Source: Paucibacter sp. KCTC 42545 (lineage in GTDB: Bacteria; Pseudomonadota; Gammaproteobacteria; Burkholderiales; Burkholderiaceae_C). From it: a stretch of DNA of 64,000 bases. Of the stretch, positions 35,462 to 45,557 are shown piece after piece. The notes under the pieces were generated by a model. The model was not told the origin of the DNA. It searched no databases and worked only from the letters and a program-made list of their open reading frames with translations. Each line of letters starts with the position of its first letter. Positions within the stretch are counted from its first letter, which is position 1. The translations under genes and the position numbers were made by a program. The stretch covers positions 1,984,001-2,048,000 of the forward strand of contig NZ_CP013692.1 of NCBI RefSeq assembly GCF_001477625.1, given 5' to 3'.

Positions 35462-36199
35462 TTGCTCAACGAACACACCCTGGATCAACTGCGCAGCCTG
35501 CGCCTAGACGGCATGGTGCAGGCGCTTACCGATGGCGCCACCCGCACGGCAGCGGCCGAGCTGTCCTTCGAGGAGCGGCTGGCCATGCTGGTGCAACGCG
35601 AGGTCGATTGGCGCGACGGCAAACGCCTGGCCCGGCTGCTCAAGGCGGCCAAGCTCAAGGTCAGCAGCGCCTGCATCGAGGACATCAACTGGCGAGGCTC
35701 GCGCGGGCTGGATCGCAGCCTCATCACCCAACTGGCGGGCTGCGACTGGCTGCGCCACGGCCACAACGTGTTGCTCACCGGGGCCACGGGTTGCGGCAAG
35801 ACCTGGCTCGCATGCGCGCTGGCCCAGCAGGCGGCACGCCAGGGATTCGCGGTGTTGTACACGCGGGCGCCGAGGCTGCTGGAAGAGCTGCGGGTGGCCC
35901 ACGGCGACGGCTCCTTCGGCCGGCGCCTGGCACAACTGGCGCGCATTGACCTGCTGGTCATCGATGACTTTGCGATTGCACCGGTCACGGCGGCCGACCG
36001 TAACGACCTGCTGGAGTTGCTCGACGACCGGGTCGGCAGCCGCTCGACGCTCATCACCAGTCAGCTACCCGTCTCAAACTGGCACCAATGGTTGGATGAC
36101 CCGACATTGGCCGATGCCATCTTGGACCGGATCGTCCATTCGGCACAAAAGATCGCGCTCAAGGGCGAGTCGCTGCGCAAGAAACAGGACTCGGTATGA
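35462..36199 (+). CDS. istB: IS21-like helper ATPase IstB
   Basis: A 245-residue DnaC-like AAA+ ATPase. Walker A is [13 protein letters not shown] near residue 105 and Walker B is [10 protein letters not shown] near residue 163; the sensor region [14 protein letters not shown] is typical of IstB. It forms oligomers on target DNA and presents it to IstA. The start is a TTG preceded by AAGGAG, in keeping with translation right after istA. Length is normal for the family. Confidence 0.95.
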   Translation: MLNEHTLDQLRSLRLDGMVQALTDGATRTAAAELSFEERLAMLVQREVDWRDGKRLARLLKAAKLKVSSACIEDINWRGSRGLDRSLITQLAGCDWLRHGHNVLLTGATGCGKTWLACALAQQAARQGFAVLYTRAPRLLEELRVAHGDGSFGRRLAQLARIDLLVIDDFAIAPVTAADRNDLLELLDDRVGSRSTLITSQLPVSNWHQWLDDPTLADAILDRIVHSAQKIALKGESLRKKQDSV

Positions 36200-36240
36200 G
36201 CACCAAACCAACCACCGCAGAACCGTCCGGGCCAGCCCAA

Positions 36241-36259
36241 TTCAGGCTGATCGCGGACA
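36241..36259 (+). repeat. Extra left-type terminal repeat inside the IS right end
   Basis: TTCAGGCTGATCGCGGACA is almost identical to the left-end copy at 33786-33805 and in the same orientation as the left array, opposite to the right-end copies. It lies 42 bases after istB and about 110 bases inside the right end. Confidence 0.75.
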
Positions 36260-36300
36260 CCTGAGCTACCATCAACCCAGGCACTTGCGCGCACCCAAAC

Positions 36301-36365
36301 TGTCCGCGATCAGTTTGAAACGCTGTCCGCCATCACGCTGAAATGACTGTCCGGGATCGCTGAAA
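36301..36365 (-). repeat. Right-end array of IS21 terminal repeats
   Basis: Three copies in inverted orientation start at 36301, 36324 and 36348, each reading TGTCCG, a variable centre and TGAAA on the plus strand. They mirror the left array and end at the CGCA terminus at 36371. Confidence 0.85.
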
Positions 36366-36371
36366 TCCGCA

Positions 36372-36378
36372 GTAAAAA
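36372..36378. repeat. Target-site duplication, right copy
   Basis: GTAAAAA, identical to 33706-33712. On the minus strand it reads TTTTTAC and forms the T-tract of the ligA terminator. Confidence 0.85.
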
Positions 36379-36392
36379 GACCCGAAAGCGGG
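36374..36392 (-). terminator. ligA intrinsic terminator
   Basis: On the minus strand CCCG-CTTT-CGGG is followed by TCTTTTT, starting directly after the ligA stop codon. The 4-bp stem is short but all G/C. The target duplication of the IS keeps the T-run intact on the ligA side. Confidence 0.7.
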
Positions 36393-36393
36393 A

Positions 36394-38514
<2,121 letters not shown>

Positions 38515-38573
38515 TCACCCAAGCTAAGAACGCCAACCAGATCAGCCGCAGCTCAAGTCAATGCCCGATGGGC

Positions 38574-39890
38574 TCACACCCCCGCGCCATCATCTCGAAC
38601 CGGCACGCGGGCGATCATCACCTGGTCAACCCGGTGGCTGTCCACGTCCACCACTTCGAAGCACCAGCCCTCCCACACCACTTGATCGGTGCGCTTGGGG
38701 ATGCGGCGCAGCATCACCATCAGGAAGCCGGCCAGGGTGTCGTACTGCCCGGCATGAGGCCATGCTTCCAACTCCAAGGCACGCTGCACTTCGGGAATGG
38801 GCGTGATGCCGTCGGCGAGAAAAGAGCCATCGTCACGACGCACGATTTGCTGCTCCTCGTCATGCGAGGCAACCAAATTGCCCATCACCGTGCTCATCAC
38901 ATCGTTCAGGGTGATGATGCCCACCACCAAGCTGTACTCGTTGACGATGACGGCAAAGTCCTCATGCGCCTGGCGGAACTGACCCAACGCCTCTGACAGG
39001 GTCAGGCGGTCCGGAATGATCAAGACCTTTTTCAACAGGCCGGCCGACTGGCTGCTGCGCAGATTGATGGCTTCCTCACGCAACACGCGCTGGAACAGAT
39101 CGGTGGAATCCACATAGCCCATCACCTGATCGATCTCGCCGTCGCAGACCAGATAGGTGGAATGCGGCGCCTCGGCAATGCGGTTACGGATCAGGGTGTC
39201 ATCGTCATCCAGCGAGAAGAACACCACATGCTCGCGGGTCGTCATGGCACTCTCAACCCGGCGGGTGTCCAACTCGAACACGTTCTCAATCATCTGCTGC
39301 TCGGCATCGGCCACCACGCCGGCAAGATTGCCCGCCTCGGCCAGGGCCAAGATGTCGGCATGAGTAATGCTGTCGTCGCGCGCCGAGGGCAGGCCCAGCA
39401 GACGAATCAAGACCTCGCTGAGTTGGCTGAAAGCCCAGGACAAGGGTTTGAGCAAGGCGCACAAAACCAGCATCGGCCCGATCAAAGCCAGCGCGACCCG
39501 CTCAGGCTCATTCATGGCCAGCCGCTTGGGCACCAGATCGGCCAAAACGATGAAGAGCGAGGTGATGCTGATGAAGGACAGCGCGAAGCCCAGGCTCTGC
39601 GCCTGATCCGCATCCAGCACCAGTTGCAGCGCAGCCGCGAAATGCGGCGTCAAGGCCCCCTCACCCACAATGCCGCCCAGAATGGCCACGGTGTTGACAC
39701 CCATCTGCACCACGGTGAAGTAGTGGCCCGGTTGCGCCTGCACTTCCAGCACCCGCTCCGCACGCGCATCGCCTTCGTCGGCGAGTTGGCGCAGCTTGAG
39801 TCGACGTGAGGCTGCTACCGACAGCTCCGCCATCGAGAAAAAGGCGCTGCCAGCGATCAGCAAGGCGATGAACAGAAAACTTAGGCTCAA
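38574..39890 (-). CDS. CNNM/CorC-type transmembrane transporter (hemolysin C-like)
   Basis: A 438-residue inner-membrane protein: a CNNM transmembrane domain of four helices (residues about 1-180, including FFSMAELSVAASRRLKL), two CBS domains (about 210-330) and a CorC/HlyC C-terminal domain (about 340-430). Homologues are linked to Mg2+/Co2+ extrusion or membrane-damage tolerance. I start at a TTG at 39890 because AGGGAG stands 4 bases upstream and the first helix follows at once; a TTG at 39950 is possible but adds a non-hydrophobic stretch. It lies between zipA and ligA. Confidence 0.88.
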   Translation of the reverse strand: MSLSFLFIALLIAGSAFFSMAELSVAASRRLKLRQLADEGDARAERVLEVQAQPGHYFTVVQMGVNTVAILGGIVGEGALTPHFAAALQLVLDADQAQSLGFALSFISITSLFIVLADLVPKRLAMNEPERVALALIGPMLVLCALLKPLSWAFSQLSEVLIRLLGLPSARDDSITHADILALAEAGNLAGVVADAEQQMIENVFELDTRRVESAMTTREHVVFFSLDDDDTLIRNRIAEAPHSTYLVCDGEIDQVMGYVDSTDLFQRVLREEAINLRSSQSAGLLKKVLIIPDRLTLSEALGQFRQAHEDFAVIVNEYSLVVGIITLNDVMSTVMGNLVASHDEEQQIVRRDDGSFLADGITPIPEVQRALELEAWPHAGQYDTLAGFLMVMLRRIPKRTDQVVWEGWCFEVVDVDSHRVDQVMIARVPVRDDGAGV

Positions 39891-39998
39891 GTGGCTCCCT
39901 CCGTTAGTCCCAGATGAGAGTGTAGCGAGCGCCTCAGCAACTGCCGCCAAAGAACCGAGCCGATTGCCCTAGCGACTCAAGCTCAAGGTCAGCCTCAA

Positions 39999-41069
39999 TC
40001 AGCTGAACATGCGTCGCGCGGCCAGCGAGCCGGCAGCCAGGTCGCGCGAACCCAAGGCCTTGTAAAGCGTATTGAGTTCTTGCCCGATCGAAGCGAAGGC
40101 ATGCAGATTGAGAATCTGGCCGCGGTCGTCGCACACATCCGCATCGATATCTCGCGCCAAGCCACGCGCAGCCTCTTGCCAGGAAGCGAATGGTTCCAGC
40201 GCCTCGGGGGTTTGCGGCACATCCAAGGCCAGGGCCAACTCGCGCAGCGAGGACTGCTGCGGGTTCTCGGCCAGCGCGGCCTGTGCGTCAAAGCTCAGCG
40301 TCAGGATGGGCGGCGCGCCCTCCTCGGCCGAGGCCATCACCAAGCGGCCAGGCATGGCGCCCGGCACGAAGCCATGGCGCAGCGCCATTTGCTGCACATA
40401 ACCCAAGGTCCAGGCGGCATTGCGGGCCCGCAGCACCACGGCCAACTGGGCATCATGTTCGCTGGCGAAATGATCCAGTTCGCGCGCGCGGGCCACCACA
40501 TCCAGCATGTCGGGGAATTGCACAAAGGCGCCCACGCCGTCGGCAAAGCCCTGCACCTTCTGCACGAACTCCGAGTACTCAATCTCGTTCATCGCGCCGC
40601 TGCGGTTGGCCATCTGCACACCGGCCTGGAACTCGCCGTAGCGCTGACCCGGCATGGGCAGCTCCCACTCGCCGCTCTCGGCATTGAGCCCTTCGATGTG
40701 GAAGGGCTTGGTGCCGGCGCGGCGGCTGCCGGGCAGATGAGACAGGGCCATCTCGCCGCTGATTGGCGCTTCCAGGGTCAGCGTGGCAATCGCGTCAATC
40801 AAGGCGTCGATGCGGGCCGAGGGCTTGCGGCTGGGCCGCGCCACGACCGGCAGGCTGTCGTCGCAGACTTGCGCCTGCCCGTCCACCTGCGGCTCGGCGC
40901 TGTCGCCGGTCAATGGGTTCAGGCCGGGCTCAAGCCGCTGGCCGTCCATCAAGGGTTCAAGCTGTTCGGCACGGCGCGGCCCGGCCTTGCGGGCGCTCCA
41001 GGCGCCGTGCGCCACAACGGCGGCCAAAATCAAGCCGCCCAGAATGGCCAACATGGTGGTCAAGCTCAT
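39999..41069 (-). CDS. zipA: Cell division protein ZipA-like
   Basis: A 356-residue protein with an N-terminal membrane anchor (TTMLAILGGLILAAVVAHGAW), a Pro/Arg/charged linker to about residue 110, and a C-terminal FtsZ-binding domain from about residue 200 (FVQFPDMLDVVARARELD, then MALRHGFVPGAMPGRLVM). It would tether FtsZ to the membrane at the division site. Its start overlaps the smc stop as ATGA. The smc-zipA order is usual in Burkholderiales. Confidence 0.88.
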   Translation of the reverse strand: MSLTTMLAILGGLILAAVVAHGAWSARKAGPRRAEQLEPLMDGQRLEPGLNPLTGDSAEPQVDGQAQVCDDSLPVVARPSRKPSARIDALIDAIATLTLEAPISGEMALSHLPGSRRAGTKPFHIEGLNAESGEWELPMPGQRYGEFQAGVQMANRSGAMNEIEYSEFVQKVQGFADGVGAFVQFPDMLDVVARARELDHFASEHDAQLAVVLRARNAAWTLGYVQQMALRHGFVPGAMPGRLVMASAEEGAPPILTLSFDAQAALAENPQQSSLRELALALDVPQTPEALEPFASWQEAARGLARDIDADVCDDRGQILNLHAFASIGQELNTLYKALGSRDLAAGSLAARRMFS

Positions 41070-44000
41070 GCCACCTCCGCCATGGCCAAGGCCTTGTCCA
41101 TGTCCACCGCCACGATGCGCGACACCCCCTGCTCCTGCATCGTCACCCCAATCAGTTGTTCAGCCATTTCCATTGCAATCTTGTTATGTGAGATGAAGAG
41201 GAACTGCGTGCCACTGCTCATCTCGGCCACCAGCTTGGCATAACGCTCGGTATTGGCGTCATCCAAAGGCGCGTCCACCTCGTCCAGCAAGCAAAACGGT
41301 GCCGGATTGAGCTGGAAGATGGCGAACACCAAGGCGATGGCCGTCAGCGCCTTCTCGCCGCCCGAGAGCAGGTGAATCGTGCTGTTCTTCTTGCCCGGTG
41401 GCTGCGCCATCACCTGAATGCCGGCATCCAGAATCTCTTCGCCGGTCATCACCAGCTTGGCCTGACCGCCGCCGAACAGCGTCGGGAACATGCGGCCAAA
41501 GTGCATATTGACCTGATCGAAGGTGGCACCCAGCAAGTCGCGCGTTTCGAGGTCGATCTTGTGGATGGCGTCTTCCAGCGTCTTCATGGCCGATTGCAAA
41601 TCGGCGCATTGCGAATCCAGGAAGGTCTTGCGCTCGCGCGCCGCCGTCAACTCGTCCAACGCCGCCAGATTGACCGCGCCCAGCGCCGCCACCTCACGGT
41701 TGATGCGGTCGATCTCGCCTTGCAGGCCGTAGAGCTTGACCTGCCCCGCTTCCACGGTTTTGGCCAACTCATCCAGGTCCACCGCGGCCGCGCTGAGCTG
41801 CTCCAGATACTGCGCGCCGCCCAGTTGCGCCGCCTGCTCTTCCAGCTGCAGCTTGGTAATGCGCTCACGCAAGGGGTCCAGGCTGCGCTCAAACGTCAGG
41901 CGCTGTTCATCGGCCTTGCGCAGGCGCAGGCTCAAGTCGTCATAGCCGCTGCGCACGGCGGCCAGGGCGTGTTCACGCTCCATCTTCAGGGCCAGGGCGT
42001 CTTGCAAACCGGCTTGCGCGGCGGCGTCATTGAGTGTGCCCAGCTCGCGCTGCAAGCTCTCAATCGACTGCGCATTGGTCTGCTGCTGCTGCACCGCTGT
42101 TTCAATCGAGCGCTGCAACTCGCCGCGCCGCGAGGCCAAAGCACGGGCGCTGTACTGCGCCTCCTGCGCGCGGCGCTCCAGGGCACGCAATTGCTCGCGC
42201 GCCTCGGCCAGCTTGCGCTCGGCGGCAATCACGCCGTCGTCCAGCTCGGCATGGCGCTCCTGGGTGCTGGCCAGTTGCAGATCGAGTTCTTCAAAACGGG
42301 CTTCGCCGGTCATGCGGCGTTCCTGCAGTTCCTCGTTTTGCGCGTCGATCTCGAACAGCTCGTCTTCCAGCTGCGTGCGGCGGCTGCTCGCAGCTTCGGC
42401 TTGGCTGTTCAGGCGCAGCAACTCCACTTGCAGCTGGTGGGCACGGCTTTGCGCCTCGCCAGCCTCGCGGCGCAGGTTCAGCAGGCGCTGCGAGCCTTCG
42501 GTGTAGGCGGCTTCGGCGCGCACCAGGGCGCTCTTGGCCTCTTCCGCGATCAGGGCTTGCGCGCGCAGGTCCAACACCAATTGCTCAATTTCCTGGGCAC
42601 GGGCCAGCATGCCGGCTTGCTCGGTATCGGGGGCGTAAAAGCTCACCGCGAACTGGCTCACCGCGTGGCCACCCGCGGTCATGATCAACTCACCATGAGT
42701 CAATTGGGCGCGCGCAGCCAGGGCTTCGTCCATGGACGCTGCCGTGTAGACGCCCTCCAGCCAGTCGTTCAGCAAGGCCTTCAGGCCGGCGTCTTGCAAG
42801 CGCAGCAAATCGCTCAGGCGCGGCAGCGTTTCATGCGTGTTGGTAATGAAGTTATTGGGCGGCGAATAGAAGGCCAGGCGAGCCGGCGGGGCATCGCTGG
42901 CGAAGGCGCGCACCGTTTCCAGCCTGCCCACTTCCAGCGCACCCAGGCGCTCGCGCAGCGCCGCTTCCAGCGCGTTTTCCCAGCCGGCTTGGATGTGCAG
43001 CTTGGTCCACAAGCCAGGCAAACCGTCCAGGCCATGCTTGGCCAACCAGGGCTTGAGCTTGCCTTCGGTCTGCACTTTTTCCTGCAGCGCACGCAAAGCA
43101 TCCAGGCGGGCCGACAAATCACCTTGCCGGCCCTGTTGGGCATTCGCGTCCTGCTGGGCCTGGCGGCGCGCTTCGTCGAGTGCCGGCACCTGCTCTTGCA
43201 ATTCCTGCAGACGTGCATCGGCCACGTCGCGGCTCTCATCGGCGGCAGCGCTTTGCTGCTTCAGTTCATCCAAACGCGCGGCATCGGGGGCGACCAGGGC
43301 TTGGCGTTCGGTCGCCAGGCGCTCACGGCGAGTGCGCAGCTGGCGGCTTTGCTCGTCGATGCTGCGGCTCTCTGCGGCCAGAACCTGGATATGCTGCTGC
43401 ACTTGCACCACGGCGCTGCGCTGCTCATTGGCCTTGGCTTGCGCGGCACGCACCGCGTCTTCCGCATTGGGCAGATTGGCCTGCTGCTCCTCGGCCTGGG
43501 CGGCCAGGATCTCGCTTTGTTCCTCGGCGCCAGCGATCTGCTCGGCAATGTTTTCCAGCTCGTCCTGCGCTTGCTGCGAACGCTCCAGCCACTGGCCGTT
43601 CTGCGTTTGCAATTCAAGCAAGCGGGCTTCAACGCGCTGGCGCCCCTCCACCACGTAGCGGATGCGTTCTTCCAGGCGGCTGACTTCCAGCTGCGCTTCG
43701 GCAAAGCGGCCTTGCGAGGCGTGCAGCTCATCGCCGGCGGCGTAATGGGCTTGGCGCACTTCCTCAAGCTCGGCCTCCACATGGCGCAACTCGGCCATGC
43801 GGGACTCCAACGCATTCACCGCTTCGGCATGTTCGGCCTTGACCCGCGTCTGCTCGGAGGTGGCGTCGCGATGCTTGAGGAACCACAGCTGATGCAGCTT
43901 GAGCGTGCCGCTGTCTTGCAGGCTGCGGTAAGTGGCGGCCACCTCGGCTTGCTTTTCCAGCTTCTCGAGGTTGTTGTTCAGCTCGCGCAGGATGTCATCC

Positions 44001-44581
44001 ACGCGGGTGAGATTTTCGCGCGTGTCCTTGAGCCGGTTCTCGGTCTCCCGGCGGCGCTCTTTGTACTTGGAGACGCCGGCGGCTTCCTCCAAGAACATGC
44101 GCATCTCTTCGGGCTTGCTCTCGATGATGCGGCTGATGGTGCCCTGGCCGATGATGGCGTAAGCGCGCGGCCCCAGGCCCGTGCCCAGAAACACATCCTG
44201 CACATCGCGGCGCCGCACCGGCTGGTTGTTGATGAAGTAGCTGCTGGTGCCGTCGCGGGTCAGCAAGCGCTTGACGGCGATTTCAGCAAACTGGTTCCAC
44301 TGCCCGCCGGCGCGGCCGTCTTCATTGGCGAACACCAGCTCCACGCTGGCGCGGCTGGCCGGTTTGCGGTTGCCCGAGCCGTTGAAGATCACGTCCTGCA
44401 TGGACTCGCCGCGCAGCTCCGAGGCCTTGCTCTCGCCCAAGACCCAGCGCACCGCATCCATGATGTTGGATTTGCCGCAGCCGTTGGGGCCCACCACGCC
44501 CACCAATTGCCCAGGCAACTGGAACACCGTCGGATCGGCAAAGGACTTAAAGCCCGAAAGCTTGATCGAGTTCAGACGCAT
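41066..44581 (-). CDS. smc: Chromosome segregation protein SMC
   Basis: A 1171-residue SMC ATPase. Walker A is GPNGCGKS (31-38) and QGTISRI follows near residue 148. Two long coiled coils flank a hinge at about 510-640 (LPGLWTKLHIQAGWENALEAAL onward). The C-terminal head has the signature LLSGGEKALTAIAL and Walker B FCLLDEVDAPLDD. It should dimerise and, with ScpA/ScpB, organise chromosome arms. It is the first gene of the minus-strand group and has a long antisense frame that is only a shadow. Confidence 0.96.
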   Translation of the reverse strand: MRLNSIKLSGFKSFADPTVFQLPGQLVGVVGPNGCGKSNIMDAVRWVLGESKASELRGESMQDVIFNGSGNRKPASRASVELVFANEDGRAGGQWNQFAEIAVKRLLTRDGTSSYFINNQPVRRRDVQDVFLGTGLGPRAYAIIGQGTISRIIESKPEEMRMFLEEAAGVSKYKERRRETENRLKDTRENLTRVDDILRELNNNLEKLEKQAEVAATYRSLQDSGTLKLHQLWFLKHRDATSEQTRVKAEHAEAVNALESRMAELRHVEAELEEVRQAHYAAGDELHASQGRFAEAQLEVSRLEERIRYVVEGRQRVEARLLELQTQNGQWLERSQQAQDELENIAEQIAGAEEQSEILAAQAEEQQANLPNAEDAVRAAQAKANEQRSAVVQVQQHIQVLAAESRSIDEQSRQLRTRRERLATERQALVAPDAARLDELKQQSAAADESRDVADARLQELQEQVPALDEARRQAQQDANAQQGRQGDLSARLDALRALQEKVQTEGKLKPWLAKHGLDGLPGLWTKLHIQAGWENALEAALRERLGALEVGRLETVRAFASDAPPARLAFYSPPNNFITNTHETLPRLSDLLRLQDAGLKALLNDWLEGVYTAASMDEALAARAQLTHGELIMTAGGHAVSQFAVSFYAPDTEQAGMLARAQEIEQLVLDLRAQALIAEEAKSALVRAEAAYTEGSQRLLNLRREAGEAQSRAHQLQVELLRLNSQAEAASSRRTQLEDELFEIDAQNEELQERRMTGEARFEELDLQLASTQERHAELDDGVIAAERKLAEAREQLRALERRAQEAQYSARALASRRGELQRSIETAVQQQQTNAQSIESLQRELGTLNDAAAQAGLQDALALKMEREHALAAVRSGYDDLSLRLRKADEQRLTFERSLDPLRERITKLQLEEQAAQLGGAQYLEQLSAAAVDLDELAKTVEAGQVKLYGLQGEIDRINREVAALGAVNLAALDELTAARERKTFLDSQCADLQSAMKTLEDAIHKIDLETRDLLGATFDQVNMHFGRMFPTLFGGGQAKLVMTGEEILDAGIQVMAQPPGKKNSTIHLLSGGEKALTAIALVFAIFQLNPAPFCLLDEVDAPLDDANTERYAKLVAEMSSGTQFLFISHNKIAMEMAEQLIGVTMQEQGVSRIVAVDMDKALAMAEVA

Positions 44582-44642
44582 GCTTGCTTGGCACCCTCGC
44601 GGTGGCGCACCACCGAATAACCGCTAAACCATTGATTTATCT

Positions 44643-44667
44643 AAAAAAAAGCGCCTTCACTCGGCGC
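44643..44667 (-). terminator. Terminator-like hairpin in the smc leader
   Basis: On the minus strand GGCGC-(C/GAGTGAA)-GGCGC-type pairing (GCGCC 44651-44655 with GGCGC 44663-44667, 7-base loop) is followed by eight Ts. There is no minus-strand gene upstream to terminate, so it may act in the smc leader. Confidence 0.6.
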
Positions 44668-44681
44668 CTCGACGGGGCCAA

Positions 44682-44690
44682 ATCATAGCA
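44682..44690 (-). promoter_or_regulatory. Extended -10 promoter element upstream of smc
   Basis: TGCTATGAT on the minus strand matches the extended -10 form TGnTATaaT at eight of nine considered positions. No good -35 is visible. Transcription from it would begin near 44675 and run at once into the terminator-like hairpin at 44643-44667 before reaching smc. Confidence 0.45.
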
Positions 44691-44993
44691 TCGCGTACCG
44701 CCGTAGCCGGGCACGGTGGCGCAGCCCCTGCCGTGCAGCAAAGCCGGCCTGTTTCACGGCAGCCGCCGGTGGCGTCGCCCGGACCGGTGAAGCTGCAGGC
44801 CAAGACGCTTCTCAGTCCTCGCCAGACTTCAAGGCCTGCCGCGCTAAGCTCTTGATTTAGCGGCATAAAGCCCGGCCAAGCACGAGGCACAAAGCCCGGC
44901 GACCCAGGCGGCGCCAAGGGGTGCAGTGTTACCATCGCGCCCTCCTTCTGAATTGAAAGCGGGGCGTTTGCGCGCCCGCGCCAGCACCGACCC

Positions 44994-45557
44994 ATGGCCA
45001 AGACTCCCTCGCCCAAAGCCGCAGCCGCGCTGCCCAAGACCAGCGCCGCCGCCACTGCCGCCAAGCCCAAGCCGGCCGCTCGCAAGGCCAAAGCCACGGC
45101 CGAACTTGCGCCGCCCATGCGCGAGATGCCACCCAACCCGCCCTCGCGCCCCAGCAAGGAACTGCACGCCTTCCCTAACCCCGCGCCTGAGCGGGACTAT
45201 GTGATCCAGTTCCAGGTGCCCGAATTCACCTGCCACTGTCCGCTGACCGGCCAGCCCGACTTCGCCCACTTCACCATCGACATGATTGCGGACAAGCATT
45301 GCGTCGAGCTGAAGAGCTTGAAGATGTATTTCTGGAGCTACCGCGACGAAGGCGCCTTCCACGAGAAGGTCACCAACACGATTCTGGAAGACATCGTGCG
45401 CGTCACCCAGCCCCGTTTCATCCGCATCACAGCCAAGTGGTATGTGCGCGGCGGCATCTACACCAATGTGGTGGTGGAGCATCAGAAAAAGGGTTGGAAG
45501 CCGGCGCCCCGCGTCGACCTGCCCACGCATGGTTTTGAGTCAGGCCTGCTGCGCTGA
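44994..45557 (+). CDS. queF: NADPH-dependent 7-cyano-7-deazaguanine reductase QueF
   Basis: A 187-residue enzyme reducing preQ0 to preQ1 in queuosine synthesis. The tunnelling-fold domain begins near residue 55. The catalytic Cys is in [13 protein letters not shown], and VELKSLKMY and the ETNVVV-like IYTNVVVEH segment agree with the short, single-domain (B. subtilis-type) form. Residues 1-50 are an extra Ala/Lys/Pro-rich extension without known function; a start further inside is possible but no better ribosome-binding site is visible. The stop overlaps the dapC start by one base (TGATG). Confidence 0.93.
   Translation: MAKTPSPKAAAALPKTSAAATAAKPKPAARKAKATAELAPPMREMPPNPPSRPSKELHAFPNPAPERDYVIQFQVPEFTCHCPLTGQPDFAHFTIDMIADKHCVELKSLKMYFWSYRDEGAFHEKVTNTILEDIVRVTQPRFIRITAKWYVRGGIYTNVVVEHQKKGWKPAPRVDLPTHGFESGLLR

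Larger units (their letters stand above)
33713..36371 (+). mobile_element. IS21-family insertion sequence, complete
   Basis: A 2659-bp element with istA and istB, terminal inverted repeats starting TGCG(T/G)ATTTCAGC and ending CGCA, and a 7-bp target duplication (GTAAAAA). Each end carries an array of about 20-bp repeats of the form TTTCA-N5-7-GCGGACA, the transposase-binding arrays typical of IS21. Both genes are open, so it looks transposition-competent. It is inserted between the exosortase locus and ligA, in the T-tract of the ligA terminator. Confidence 0.93.
44582..44993. other. Divergent intergenic region between smc and queF
   Basis: 412 bases with no supportable protein gene. It holds a leader hairpin GGTGG-TGCG-CCACC close to the smc start (44600-44613), a terminator-like hairpin and an extended -10 on the minus strand (listed separately), and two direct copies of AAAGCCCGGC at about 44866 and 44890. 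No preQ1 riboswitch or known small RNA was recognised before queF. Confidence 0.6.

Noticed and set aside
41372..44620. 1082-codon open frame antisense to smc
   Set aside because: Its composition (Gln, Leu, Arg, His-rich, no domain) is what a high-GC coding gene gives on its opposite strand, and smc itself is unmistakable.
44680..44960. Possible SRP RNA, 6S RNA or preQ1 riboswitch between smc and queF
   Set aside because: None of the conserved loops or motifs of these RNAs is present.
44657..45530. Minus-strand open frames over queF and its upstream region
   Set aside because: They overlap the well-supported queF gene, and their Gly/Ala/Arg-rich composition is that of a shadow frame.
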